A DNA stretch of 64,000 bases from Ceratobasidium sp. AG-K (taxonomy: Eukaryota; Basidiomycota; Agaricomycetes; Cantharellales; Ceratobasidiaceae). Shown here in pieces: positions 1 through 14,455 of the stretch. Where the stretch lies: the NCBI GenBank assembly GCA_037039685.1, contig JAWNGF010000002.1:3348001-3412000 (forward strand), read 5' to 3'. Under the pieces are notes generated by a model that was given only the letters and a program-made list of their open reading frames with translations, was not told the origin of the DNA and did not search any database. Each line of letters starts with the position of its first letter. Within the stretch, counting starts at the first letter, position 1. The position numbers and the translations under genes were made by a program.

Positions 1-351
1 AACCCACCGGCTGAGCAGGCTCGACTGAATAACCACAGACTGCCTCGGCGTTCGGCTCAACGTGACATAGGCCCTGTGGCATTGACCACCACAGTCCAAC
101 CTGGACAGCCTGTTTCATACATGTTGGCTGATTGTCTCCACGTGTTGCGCTATCCCCCACAGGTAGAGATATCTAGTTTCAGCAACCGGCGCGGCCCCGT
201 CGCTCTTGCAAATACCATACGACGATTGCCGGCAAGCTGCGCAAATTAGACTCATGTACGTGGTGATGGATAACATTAGTTATTGATTAGGTGCCTGTCT
301 AATTACAATCATAAGTATATTTATCCTGTCCAGTCGCAGCCACTGTTTGTC
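1..351. other. Window edge, no gene seen
   Basis: No convincing coding exon on either strand. The last part is the 3' flank of the minus-strand EF-hand-like gene. An upstream neighbour may end outside the window. Confidence 0.5.
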
Positions 352-1831
352 TTAAATCAACCGTGCCATGACTGCCATCCGGCCAAATTCCTCTATTCCA
401 ATAGTCCCAGACGGACCCGACGAGAACATCGATAGCATTTCGATGATCTGCAAATTAGTTCGTCAGTTTCGGCCCAGGTATCCCCGTTTGCGCCGTGGGA
501 GCCAGTGTCCCCCAACCGATGTGTCAATCTACAAAAAAAAAGAGGGCTCACGTCGTCGGTGGAGAGATTTTCGTTCAACCTTTTTGCGGCCGCTGCAACT
601 TCCTTGATGCCCATTTTCTTCGTGCAGAATGCAGGGTCGTCCACGTTCTCCCCTGGGAAGAATAACGCAAATGCAAGCTTGGCTTCGCGAAGTTGTCGAT
701 CGGTCAATGTACGAGGGATATCGCCTTCCCAGTTGTCATCCTCATCGAGCTCTGCGCCAGAATCGGACTCGGTTGGCTTGCTTCGCGAAGGCTTTTGTCG
801 GGTAGGAGCTCCAAATTCGGAATCAGTAGACAAGTCGGCGGGGGGTTGGTCGGAATAGATATCCGAATCAGATCCATCGGGCTCATCGTCATCTGATGCA
901 GGAATAAACCCCCCTCCTTCCTCCTCATTTTCGTCTCCTGAGCCTGGAATGAATCCACCGCCGCCCGTGTCCCCAACCAAAAATCCACCTTCTTCCTGGT
1001 CCGAGTCTTCGAGTCGGGGTTGCTTTCCTTGGGCAGCACGAGCCTGACCCCTCGTTATACGACGCTCGGGTTGTTCCGTAGTCTCTGCCGCCTTGGACTT
1101 CGATCCAGATGCACGGGATGGCGCCTTGGTCTTGGCCTTTGATTTACGCGACTCCTCACCGGCCTCTGCTCGCTGCCCGACTAGAACCGCGCATACCGCC
1201 CGCCAGTCGCTTCTTGAGACCGTCAGCCCAGCATCCTTGTCCATTACGTAATCTTCTGGATCCGAATCAGACCCAGCCTTTCGCCGCCGATTCAACTCGC
1301 TGGGTCGACTCTCCCAGCCGGTGGCGGCGTTTCGAAACACGGTCAACACTAGAACAAGGCGCGGGTGTGTTTGAATGATGGATGAAAGAAGAGGACGGCG
1401 GGCGCACCTTCCTCATCGTCTGGCGGAAGATCGAGCATCTGAAATCGAGGGACACGACGAGTGAATAGAGTGTACATGCGGGGAGAAGCTTGTGCGTACC
1501 TGGAGGCCTGTCGGGATCAGTGATAGTGGTACACCTTGTTCGTCCTCTTTGTTGCTAGATGCTTCTACAATATATTCAAGCTGCCGAGTTAGGGGGACAA
1601 GGTTACACCGTGCCACTTACCGTTCATAGCCCTATCGTCCTTGACAAATCCACCTCCCTCATCCGAGTCTTGGTCTTCCACACGTGGCTTCTTGCGCCCA
1701 GGCCCTGATTCACCCGTTCGCGAATGCGCCTGCGCTCGCTGTGTCAATTTCAGAAACGCGGTATCAATAGCGCGCCGTAAACTTGGCCTAAGCGCAAGGT
1801 ATTCATCGTCTCCAGAGTCGGACATGACCAC
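352..1831 (-). CDS. Acidic protein with C-terminal EF-hand-like domain and GGGF motifs
   Basis: Minus-strand gene of at least five exons. The start is the ATG at 1831 (MVMSDSGDDEYL); a second in-frame ATG lies two codons later. Splice sites seen include a GTAAGT donor just after the AMN codons near 1622 and donors near 1500 and 1410. The last intron lies near 480-540, and the final exon ends in AVMARLI at a TAA (352-354). The middle is low-complexity and acidic (Asp/Glu/Ser/Gly) with basic patches and four copies of an acidic-GGGF(V/I/L)-type motif. The C-terminal ~90 residues look like a helical EF-hand or calmodulin-like pair: TDRQLREAKLAFALFFP, then an IKEVAAAAKRLNENLS helix, then IIEMLSMFSSGP and IGIEEFGRMAV. 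The second loop lacks a canonical set of Ca2+ ligands. It is divergently transcribed from TRM4 across 156 bp. Function is not recognised; a centrin/Rad33-like adaptor is possible but is inference only. Confidence 0.7.
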
Positions 1832-1927
1832 AAAAGGTTAATGAGAAACAGTCCTCTGATGGTTATTGGTGGTTCGAGGAATGATGTTCGTGGTGGCGAG
1901 CGGAAGGTCGATGACAGTGGTGCCTAG

Positions 1928-1935
1928 TCACGTGA
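1928..1935. promoter_or_regulatory. TCACGTGA palindrome in a divergent promoter
   Basis: Perfect 8-bp palindrome with a CACGTG E-box core. It sits between two divergent start codons, 97 bp from the EF-hand-like gene and 53 bp from TRM4. Cbf1/USF-type bHLH factors bind such sites; use of this one is inferred from position and recurrence. Confidence 0.5.
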
Positions 1936-1987
1936 GAAGCAAAGTTTAATGCGGATTGGCGCTCGTGGTCTAGTCTTGATATCAACA

Positions 1988-4968
<2,981 letters not shown>

Positions 4969-5192
4969 TAAGACTCTGATTTTGGAGGAATTTCACTGAT
5001 TGAATGTCTGTACTCGGTTTGAATGGAAACTTGTTTGCGCTCCAGCTGGTTTCAAAATGCTTGCTGACATAGACCCAGACGTGTATGTCCATCGAATATT
5101 TGAAAATGTTGTTGTCTCTATCTCGACGCATATAACCACAAGTTCGCTGATCCATACATGTGTAACTGATGAGGATGCGGTAGTGTACAAGG

Positions 5193-6464
5193 TTACATCG
5201 TTTGACCACTAACTTTCATGACTATGACATCGCCAGGCTTTACTTGATAATGACCTAAAGTCAAGCTATCTTCCAACAGCTGTCCTCCATATTGTAAGGC
5301 CTGCCGGGATGGGACAATCATATTGAGATTGGCGACGAGGGTTTTAAGGTCAAGAACGGTGGAAGTCGCAAAAACCATGTGGGTATCTCCATCTTCGTCG
5401 TCAAAGGCAGCCGCCCATTCAGGTTGTACTCTTATTGGATACAAAAGAGATAGCTGGGATTGTTCCACTTGCGCTTTATGATAATATGAAAGAATTAGTG
5501 TTGTTCGGCCATGATTTCATGTACACGCACTAGCTTGGAGCTTGTCGACAAATACTTGGCAGTCGTGCACGATCTGATGGTATGATCCAAGTTGAGTCGC
5601 ATCATCGAGTTCTTCGCCTGCGCAGATCAGTACTTGCTTGTAAACCGGAATCCCTAGCTTGGCGTTGACAAGAAGCTTAAGGCTGGTAACATTGGCATAC
5701 AGGGTGATTCGCATAGGAACCTTGGATCTTTCAGGGGAAGTCACGTAGACCTGGATATTTGACGCTATTGAGATAATGGATTGGTCAATTATCCCGTACT
5801 CATGTGGGCGCTTGTCGTCATCAACCAAGTCCACTCCTTGATTGCTGAAGCCCAAGCCCCTCGGGATGGTGGGATCGTTTTCGAAGATTATGTTTTTTAG
5901 CTGTCGAATCGTAGACACCTCAGGGATAGAGATCTTGAGGTCAGCAGGGCCGCCAATGACGTGAACCAAAATTTTACCAGTCGATCTGAGAGTGGCGGTA
6001 TCTGGGGGTAGTATATCATCCATATATCCTACGAGCTTGTATTTCACCCTACTTACCTTCCTCAACAATTTCCGTCGGCCTGCAGACATCTCGCCCTCTG
6101 GCGTCAGGAGTAATAGCCACTTCGATGACTTTCACCGAAGGTAGCACTGCTCCCCATACATTTTGCCTCAGTTCTACTAATAGGTCACCAAAACGATCAA
6201 ATCGAGAAAGGAGTCTGATTTGAGAAGTCGCAATGGAGGCTAGTGCTGGGTATGCCTCGCGGATCAATCCGATCGTTGCCTAGCGAACATGATCAGCACC
6301 AAGCACAGTACTTTTGGACCAGTACGCACAAGAAAGTCTGGATTCTTAGGTATGGCAATGGCATACCCCTGATATATGGCTGCAAAGATATGTAGCTCCC
6401 GTTGACTGCCCAGCAAACCAGTGTTGAAATCTGGGTCATCGAAGCTTCTAGAGTTATTTGGCAT
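5193..6464 (-). CDS. Protein with three tandem divergent ubiquitin-like domains
   Basis: Minus-strand gene of about four exons. The start is ATG 6464 (MPNNSRSFDDPDFNTG). Introns are near 6270-6320 (GTGCGT donor), 6050-6065 and 5470-5530 (GTGCGT donor). The stop is TAA at 5193-5195. An N-terminal segment of about 110 residues is unrecognised. Three ubiquitin-like beta-grasp units follow. Unit 1 runs from ILVHVIGGPADLKISIP to QLKNIIFENDPTIP. Unit 2 runs from IQVYVTSPERSKVPMRITLY to the LICAGEELDDATQLGSY segment. Unit 3 runs from VLDLKTLVANLN to LQYGGQLLEDSLTLGHYQVK. The YGGQLLEDSLTLGHY and AGEELDDATQLGSY stretches match the ubiquitin F-A-G-K-Q-L-E-D-G-R-T-L pattern. There is no C-terminal GlyGly, so conjugation is unlikely and an adaptor role is more plausible. 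Function unknown. Confidence 0.72.
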
Positions 6465-7439
6465 GTGTAAATGCCTTTTGGATGTATTCTGATAAATTGT
6501 CTCTCTGTCGAAATCTCCCTGCCTCGGAAATTTCAGACGTGCTAGCTTGCTACGTCAGGAGAGGTATTGAATGTATATGGGTGTGGGAATGCTGTAAGAA
6601 AATATCACGTGACATGGCGTTGCACAAAGCGTATATTTTTTGTCCAGCTTTGGCTTCACAGTAATGAGAGATATCACTCGAGCCCCGTAGGAGATATAAA
6701 AATTCGCATAGAGAAGGTCAAGCGAGTCAAATCAATAGTTGTGCACACACTTACCCATCACCAAACCCTCTAGTACCGGCACCGTTAGCAGGTCGGGCGT
6801 CAGCAAAAACCGAGAATCTCGCGGGGTCTTGGGATCAATGGAAGATGCTCGTCGGACTCATGGCAGCTCCTAAGCGCTCAGGAGGAGTCGCGAGCGATCA
6901 TGAGCAAAATGCACACCTATCTCGTGAGCGCCCACGAGACGTTACGAGTGCTCGCGAGACAAACGAGCACCTCCCCTAAATCCCGAAACCTCACGAGCCG
7001 AACTATATTTCAGGATTTTTGTGGAGTATAGGAGGGCCAACGACAGGCACAGCCAGAACTAGACTCCAACCCTGTATTTCCCCTGCCCCTGAGCGTCACG
7101 TGCTCAAGCTCTGGGTTGGAGTCTAAGCTAGAACTAGCCTCCCCGCGCGTAAGTGCTCCTTTGAGCTCAAGGGAATCTGATCTCAGCGAGGCGATCCATA
7201 GTAGAGGAAGAAATGACTCGCCACCCAGATCGAGGTAACCCCGAACACCCGTCCGAACATTCCGCCAAACGCCAACGACTTGTCTGAAAGTAGACTGAGG
7301 GATATCTCAGCGATGTCGAAACTGGGCTATCTCTCTCCCTTCCTGTTCCTCCGCTCATTTGCGCGATATCGGTTTACCAAAGCATATAAACCTGCTGTCG
7401 ACCACGCCTCAACCTTGACCCTGCGATTCCTCCTCCATT
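6465..7439. other. Intergenic region with E-box, inverted repeat and STE3-1 promoter
   Basis: No supported gene. It holds a TCACGTGA palindrome (6605-6612), which is 141 bp upstream of the ubiquitin-like gene. There is also a short inverted repeat (GACTCCAACCC near 7062-7072 and GGGTTGGAGTC near 7113-7123) around a TCACGTG at 7096. The stretch 6840-6980 is rich in scattered CTCG/CGAG words. The right end is the STE3-1 promoter. Confidence 0.5.
7385..7390 (+). promoter_or_regulatory. TATA box of STE3 receptor gene 1
   Basis: TATAAA in the context AGCATATAAACC, 50 bp upstream of the STE3-1 ATG. The position fits a fungal core promoter. Confidence 0.45.
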
Positions 7440-8798
7440 ATGAGAGTCGAGCTCCCCATAGTCGGTTACATTAGTTTCATACTTGTTCTTTTCCCCTTGC
7501 CATGGCACTGGAAGGCGCGCAACGTCTGCATTATCTCAGCTATTGTCTGGCTCGCTGCATGCAACTTGGTCAACGCAACCAACGCCATCCTCTGGCGTGA
7601 TAACGTCACCGTCAAATACGAGTTCTGGTGCGACATCGGTATGCACTCTGGCGCATTGCAGCGGTTCGAAAAACTGACCTTCATGTAGCTACAAGAGTGG
7701 TCATCTGCGCCAATATTGGGATCCCAGCGTCAGCCATGTGTATCTGCCGTCGCCTGGCACAAGTAACTTCCCCTTACTATAAAATCCACACCTCGAAGCG
7801 CAAGCGCCAGCATGCAAACTTTGAGTTCGGGATGTGTGTGGTACTACCTCTCATAGATTTGCTCCTGCGTATGTCAGTTCTCCGTATTCTCGTGTGGTTC
7901 GTGACCTGGTTGGTACAGACCCAATAATTCAGTCACGTCGATTTGGTATCCATGAGAGATTTGGATGTGTTGTGGTATGTTGATGCTCCATTCCAGTGGC
8001 TCAAGAACTGACCTCCCCTGTGCGACAGTGGGCTCATTGTTCCATGCCCTACTTATTCATTGTGACCTTCCCTACGGTCTTGCTCTCTTTGATTGCATTG
8101 GTATATGCTGGTGAGTGTTATGCTTTCTGGAATTATCATGCGTCATAGCTTCCATCTAGGTGTTGCACTGCGTTGGCTGATCCATCGCCGCGTCCAGCTC
8201 CGGCAGCCACGCCACACACGGAACAAATTACTGCCTCTAGTCGCTATCTTCGGCTTGTTGCGTTAGCGATCGCCGAAATGACCTTCGCGGCGGCAATGTC
8301 AATATTTCTCATGACGCAGACTTTTCAGACTGGGATTCATCCATGGACCTCTTGGGAAGATGTCCATGCAGACTGGTTAGAAATTCCTGTGGTAGCTGAG
8401 GACTCAATGCCAGAGTTCTTCTGGGCAATCTGGAGGATGGCTTGGTACTTCCCACCACTTACATCAGTTGTGTTTTTTGGATACTTTGGGTTTGACGACA
8501 GAGTGATTGCAGAGTACGAAGTGATTGTCACTTGGATCAAGAGGCATGTTCTCCGCATCGAACCCGGAGAAGAAGTTGGTGCTGCCTCTGAGGTATGTGT
8601 GTCTGGTCATCTGGGTTGAATGCGGCCTGATCCCCTTTGTATTCTCTTCAGTACGGGCCATACCACATTGACCAGGGGCCAGTCGTGAATTTAAATTCTA
8701 ATGTATTCATATTGAAGACAGAGAGCATAATAAATAGAGTAAATCATTTGTACGGTGTGTCAGCCTCTAGCTCACTCGTTGCTATCAATACACAATAA
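7440..8798 (+). CDS. STE3: STE3-type pheromone receptor 1 (GPCR), apparent frameshift
   Basis: Seven-helix mating pheromone receptor of the fungal STE3 family. It sits in the plasma membrane and signals through a G protein and MAP kinase. The start is ATG 7440 (MRVELPIVGYISFILVL). Family signatures: LPLPWHWKARN-type first loop, IWLAACN-like helix 2 end, ANIGIPASAMCICRRLA, IQSRRFGIHERFGC, WTSWEDVHADWLEIP and FFGYFGFDDRVIAEY. Exons follow the same pattern as receptor 2 (35858-37170). The tail after the last intron ends SSSLVAINTQ at TAA 8796-8798. Oddity: between the codons for WLIHRR (ending 8191) and YLRL (starting 8245) there are 53 nt where receptor 2 has 54. The upstream frame runs into a TAG shortly after 8245. 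The copy is therefore either frameshifted in the loop between helices 5 and 6, or has a sequencing error or unusual splice there. Confidence 0.88.
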
Positions 8799-9135
8799 TC
8801 GTGGAGATTAACCCAGCACTAAATCTAGTGGGATTTCTCGATCTAGATTGAGCCCAAACATGAGTACAACCAGACGTTACGCTGACCGTAAGTCCTGCAA
8901 CAAGTACTATAATGAGTACAACAACCGGTAGAATGTGCTTCGTAGTGGGCGAAGGTTCACAGCTGGTATTGCAATCTCGCCGAATCTTACACTGGGAGCA
9001 ACATACGCTCGCCAGTGTTGTTATGCATTGCTCGAATCGTTCGTCGAATTCGGGATATACGAGCTTGGATTTCTTCCGGAAGCAACATGACCAGAGTGTC
9101 AGGGTCGCCGTGATGATTTGTTCCGGAGATCGCAT
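8785..9135 (-). other. Possible small one-TM protein ORF, antisense to the STE3-1 tail
   Basis: Open frame from ATG 9135 (MRSPEQIITATLTLWSCCF) to TAG/TAA at 8785. It has a Cys-rich middle (VCCSQCKIRRDCNTSC) and one clear hydrophobic helix (ILPVVVLIIVLVAGLTVSV) near residue 70. It fills the gap between STE3-1 and UTP13 and overlaps the STE3-1 stop codon by 14 bp. The frame stays open upstream to 9369, into UTP13. No family recognised; it could be chance. Confidence 0.25.
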
Positions 9136-9265
9136 CTGTTGTGGTTGTATTGAGACACATGGTCTTCTTGGTGTGCCGCTGCCTTGTGGACGGGAGTCTA
9201 TGATGTCATCTTCATGAACGCGTTTTCGTTTGAATAAATACACGCAATTCAAAACGCTCCTATAC

Positions 9266-12200
9266 TCAAGAGACCTCCATCGCATCCAATCCCACAAGTG
9301 CAATCCCCATATCCATCTCCCCGAGTACGTAATCGACCACAAAACTATCCTGAACCAATCGCTCGGCACGCGTCAAATGTCGTTCGGTATACGGAATGAG
9401 TCCATCTATGATGGCACGCAGGTCCATCCCGGGTTTATCCTTCCCTTTTTGTTCGACGGCGTGGGCAAGCTGTGCATCAAGGCCTCCACCTTTGGGTTGC
9501 TCGTCATTCTTGGCAAAGGCAGCAATGATATCCTCGGTGGTACGTGTGCTCAGAATAGCATGCAAGACCGTCTGGGCAACTGTGCTGGTTCGGGCGCTCG
9601 CGTTCCATGTTCGGATGTGCCCAAGGAGGCGGATGAGGTCTGGCCCGGAGAGGGTCGCGAGCACAGTGTCGACTTCGACTGAGCCAGTGATACTATGTGG
9701 AATATCTGATTCGGAGATCGAGTCAAATGGCGATGCGGTCTTGGATGGCCGGGTTGACCTGACTGAGTGGAAGAGATTGTAAAGTCTCCCGGGATGGTCC
9801 ATGCTCAACGCGAGTCGAATGGCATTCCGATAATCATTTAGAGCAAGGTAGTTGGCAAAATTTTGCTCCCTAAAAATGAACAGGATATGTGAGCCAAAGT
9901 CAAACATCCAAGCTTTTTTTTATGCTCCGGAATAGCTCGCGAAAACTCACAATTCAACCCCTCTCGCACGCTTTTTTTCCTTTTCAATTTGTTCCTCCTC
10001 GGTCGCATCTCTCCACACAACTATCCTCGAGTCTGCAGCGCCAGATAACACTGTGCGCTCATCAGCACTCAGTGCAAGTGCCCATACCTATTCAAAATTA
10101 GCGCATATAGTCTACTGAAAATTGATGGGAGCCAACCTTGTCTTCGTGGGCATCAAGGGTCGCAACACACTCCTCGGTCCTGATTGCCCAGAGTTTGACA
10201 AGACCATCGGAGCCAGCAGAAAGAAGTTGGGCTCCTCTGGAGAGGAAAGCCAATCGTAGGATAGAGTTGGTATGCCCTTCAAATGTCTGGAGGCGGCTTA
10301 GTTCGCGAGACACACGACAGCGGGAAGAGTGCAGCCAAACCTTCAAGCACGTCCAATCGTCCAAACTCCACAGTTTGACAGTCTTATCACCGCTTCCTGT
10401 TGCAACGGAACGATCTACCGGCGAGAATCGTACGGCCCAAACCCCACGTTTGTGTCCTTTAAGAGTTCCAACGGGAGCGAGATCGTGCGACGACTATGGA
10501 AATGTGAGCGTCCAAAGCTAGGCAGAGAGCATTTGAACAGCATACCCCGACCTCGAATACCTTCGCAGTTCGGTCTTGAGATCCTGTAGCAACCAATCGG
10601 CCATTAGGAGCAACGTCCAAAGAGTTGATGTCCTTGTCATGCGCTTTGATAGTGGTCAAAGACTTAAGTTTTGTCGGCGTTGAAGGGAGAGAGCTAAAAT
10701 TAAATACTCAGGAACTTGACGCAGACGGAAGAAAATGCAGTGTGACTCACTCTTTCAAAGCACTTAAATCCCAAACCTTTAGCGTGCGGTCCTGAGAACC
10801 CGTCACCAAATAACTGGGTATGCCGTTCCCATCTACTCCTCCAAAGACAACGGCCCCAATACTCTCTGCATGTCCGGCACATATCGCTACACACTTCCAA
10901 TCTGTCTTCTCTGTTCCCGTATCGTTCTCTACTCCTTCAGCCGGTACTGAAATGGAAAATGGCGCCCAAACTCGAACTTCCCGATCCTTGCCTGCACTCG
11001 CGAGCCATCCATTCGGCGCAGACGCCAATGCGAGTACAATATCCGAGTGTCCAGACAGTAGTGATGCATTTAGAGGGTTCAATGTCTCGACTTGATTCTC
11101 CGGTGTAGATCTAGCGTCGGGGGTGGGATACACCCTAACGAGAGACGAGTTGGTGGCTATTGCCATGTGAGTGTCCTTTCGGCGAATAGAAGTGGTGGTA
11201 GAGAGAAACACAGCGTCGATTACTTCATCGTTGTAACCAACTAACTGGCGGGTTCGTTGTCCTGACTGAAGGGAATAGGTAAGGACATTTTGGTCCGCAT
11301 GGACGGAGGAAAGAGTGTGGTCTGCAGGGGTATATCTGCAGGACAATTAAGCAAGTGTAAATCGATAAGGAGGAGTGTCAACTCACATAACATCAAGGAT
11401 CTGCCTCGACTCTTCGCCATCTTCATCCGTAGATACACCGGCATTCTCCACTTCCTCCCCAAACACATGTAAAACCTTGGCATCCCATGCGTCCCATACT
11501 TTAACAATCCCTTTTTGTCCACCGGTGTAAAACCTCAGCCTGCCATCCGAGTCCTCTGACTCGAGCACCCCAAGGGATTCGATCCGCTCAAACACAGGAA
11601 TGGTCTTTACCAATACCGGCGAGACAGCGCTCTTCTTGCTCTTCTTCCCACTGCCACTCTTAGCCTGTTTCGCAGCCTCATCCGAAGGCCGAGTGTCCCA
11701 AATCAAAACCACTGCATCCCGTCCTCCAGATACCACGAATCGCCCGTCGTGTGAGACGCCTAGTCCACGGGGTACGCTCACATGCCCTTCGAGCACCATG
11801 ACTGGTGCGCCAGTCCCCGCTGCAGCAAGGTCGTACACTCGGACACGAGAATCGGCACTTGCGCTCACGAGCCACATCATCTCCCAAGTTCCGGCAGTCG
11901 AACCAGATTTATAGAAGAATTTGAGAGCAGAAACAATTCCTGCGTGTCCTCGGAATAGGTGGGTAAGGTGTCCTCGTCGTAGATCATGCACCTTGACGAT
12001 TCCGTCCGCCGAGCCAGATGCGAGAAGTGTCGAGGTAGGGTCGATCGTACAGACGTGTATGGGGGCATCGTGAGCTCGAGGAATATGTCGACTTGGATGT
12101 ATGGTTGGGGATGATTCAGAAGGAGGAGCAAGAGGGTAGAGACGGAGAGAGAGCGACGAGGTGAAGAGGGCGAGGCTGGCATTGTTTGGAGATACAGCGA

Positions 12201-12485
12201 GCGCAGTCACCCCAGAGCCATCCTATTGAAACTAAGCATAAGCTATAGTTTGGGAATTCATCACTCACCGTTTGATACAATCCAGTGGTCGCTCCCGAGA
12301 CTAAACTTGTGCACTTTGCCTCGTCGTGAACACACCCGACTAACGAGGCCCCGTCGTGCGCTAGCGCGACAGGTCCAGATGTAAACACAGGGCCGATCTC
12401 CCTTGAATGTCGAAAGCTAAGCCATGTCAGTAGGCCGATTGGTTGTGTAGAGCGCTCCGTTGGTTGCTCACCTCGTCTTGGACAT
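9266..12485 (-). CDS. UTP13: U3 snoRNP WD40 protein Utp13 (TBL3)
   Basis: Component of the UtpB complex of the small-subunit processome, acting in nucleolar 18S rRNA maturation. The start is ATG 12485 (MSKTR, then a GTGAGC donor). The stop is TGA at 9266-9268 after LDAMEVS. The body is a double WD40 propeller with repeats such as HDLRRGHLTHLFRGHAGIV, GGRDAVVLIWDTRPS, SGHSDIVLALASAPNGWL, GSQDRTLKVWDLSA, TGSQDRTAKVFEV and SAGSDGLVKLWAIRTEECV. The last ~210 residues (9907-9266) form the helical Utp13 C-terminal domain, with NFANYLALNDYRNAIRLALS and an IIDGLIPYTERHLTRAERLV segment. Introns lie near 12230-12270, 11340-11390, 10690-10750, 10500-10550, 10090-10140 and 9870-9960. A TCACGTGA lies 7 bp upstream of the ATG. 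Confidence 0.92.
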
Positions 12486-12902
12486 CGTCGTTCACGTGAT
12501 CCAAAATTTGGCTGACGATTTCTTGTCATGTGATTGATTCCCAGTACTAGGTAAATAAGCACAAATGTATTTATCTTTCCAACTCGATCCCCACACCGCT
12601 ACGTCAGAACAGTGAGAACGTTTAAAATACATGCACTATTTTAGAACCTAAACTTGCAACAATCTCCCTCGGACAACGATTTCCGTAACCTACATTGCAT
12701 GCTTCGCTCCCCACCCTCAAGCAGTTACAAGGTAGAGTGAATGCTTGAAACTATAACCCACTTGGCAAATCCCAACCAGGAATGGAGTGTATTGCTCAAT
12801 CAGTTCAGGAGAAAGTTTGATGGGAATTTCAACGAAAGAAACACGCTGCTCGTGTGCTAGTACCGCTTCGAAATACCCAAGCTTGGGTGATGGGTTTTAC
12901 TT
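12486..12902. other. UTP13 promoter and spacer
   Basis: A TCACGTGA palindrome lies at 12492-12499, directly upstream of the UTP13 start. The rest shows no coding exon, repeat or RNA gene that I recognise. Confidence 0.5.
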
Positions 12903-13024
12903 TCTGGCTCACGTTGTACGAAAAAGACAATACTCAAGCATCGGATTGTCTTGATAGTATATACAGACATATAATTAATTTCAGTATGTGATGTCTATCC
13001 AGCCGTAACTTCAACAGTGACCTT

Positions 13025-14021
13025 TCAAGGGCAGAAGGTGAGAGTGTCTACGAGTGGAAAGAGTGCATTAGTCGTGCTCGACGAGAGGAAACCAGAAGTA
13101 GCTTACAGTCTGCCTTCTTTGCAGTGGGGCAAGTGAAAAGCGCAGTCCCCGAGGACTCGTCGTAAGCGTACACGTAGGAACGGGGGCAGGCATTCTTGAA
13201 ATACGAATAGTACGCGACTCCAGAGGGAGGGCAGGTCTGAGGGGTGCTGTATTGCCCAGAGCAGCAGTTCTTGGAGTTAGCCTGGTTTCCGTCGAGGTTG
13301 GCAACACATGCAGACTGGCAACGCAATGGTTAGCCGCTAGCTCAATACTCGAGAATCAGATATACCTTGCAGCCAACGGGGAACCCGCTCGAGTCATACG
13401 GTCCCTTGAGTGCAGCGGGGCAGTTCGGTCCAAGGTCAACAGCGCACTCTGCCACCGGGCAGCCTTGGTTGTTGGTGATGCGCATCGGTAGGTTGTACCC
13501 ATCAACGAGAGAGACTACAAATCAACAAATTCAGACACCGAATATACTCATCCTCTTAATGCCTTATGCTCACCATCATACCAATCCTGACCATCGCCAG
13601 CACTCAAAGTCCACTCCGCAACGCTCGCAGGCGGCACACCAGTACCGGTGCGAGAGTCGCAGCGGAGACCGCCGTTGCAGCCACCGGTAAGACAGGAGTT
13701 GGGGCCGGGGTTCGTGGCAAAGTTGCAGTTACGACGACCCCAGATACGACCAGCTTTCCAGTTGTCGGGAACCGTAAAGGTGCGTTTGCTCCATGCAGGA
13801 GCCTCCCAACCAGTCTCGACTCCGGGAACAGCGGATCCGACATTGAGATCAGTCTGAAAGAAGTTATAACGTCAACAGTGTGCATCGAAAAGGCATTATG
13901 GTTAGATACATACAAAGACCGCCGGCCAGATGGTGAAAGGGCAGGCGTTGTAGACAGTAAACGTACGTCCGAGGACAGAGCCTGCAAGAGCCAGAGCCGA
14001 AGCGGCGACAGTAAACTTCAT
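13025..14021 (-). CDS. Thaumatin-like protein, copy A
   Basis: Secreted thaumatin-fold protein (family GH64/TLP superfamily). Fungal members are linked to beta-1,3-glucan binding or hydrolysis in cell-wall remodelling. The start is ATG 14021 (MKFTVAASALALAGSVLG signal peptide); mature RTFTVYNACPFTIWPAVF follows. Thaumatin hallmarks are GWEAPAWSKRTFTVPDNW, GRIWGRRNCNF, CLTGGCNGGLRC, ASVAEWTLSAGDGQDWYDV, DGYNLPMRITN and DLGPNCP. Many cysteines are present and the end is TLTFCP with TGA at 13025-13027. Four introns sit at the same places as in copy B, and both coding spans are 997 bp. The differences from copy B that I checked in exons are synonymous. A 6.4-kb transposon starts 18 bp upstream of the ATG and separates the gene from its TATA box, so expression may be lost or altered. 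Confidence 0.9.
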
Positions 14022-14455
14022 TTTGTAAACGTAAGGATCTCTGGTGTAACCTTATATACTAAATTTTTCGGTAGATGTGACCTTTTTTCCACTTTCGGTA
14101 TAATTCATACCATTTCCGCGATTTTGGTACTTGCCAAAAACTGGTATGAACCCTACCTGGCATTCAAGAGCCAAGCGCAATACCGATTTTTGGTATGATT
14201 GATGCCAATTTTTGGCATTGACACCTTCGCTTATTCAAGTTGTAAACATAAGTACAAATTTTACTATAATACAATATCTATACAATGTAACAGTGTGAGA
14301 ACAAACCCAAGTGAAGCAGCGAGGGAGGGACATGGGCAGTTGGCCAGATAGAAGTGAGCTCGTGTGTATGGTTGTCGTAGCACCATGCTCAAGGGCGCCA
14401 AGCCAAATCCAATGAAGTGTACAGAACTTGCAGGAGTTTGGCATTGTTGGAAAAC

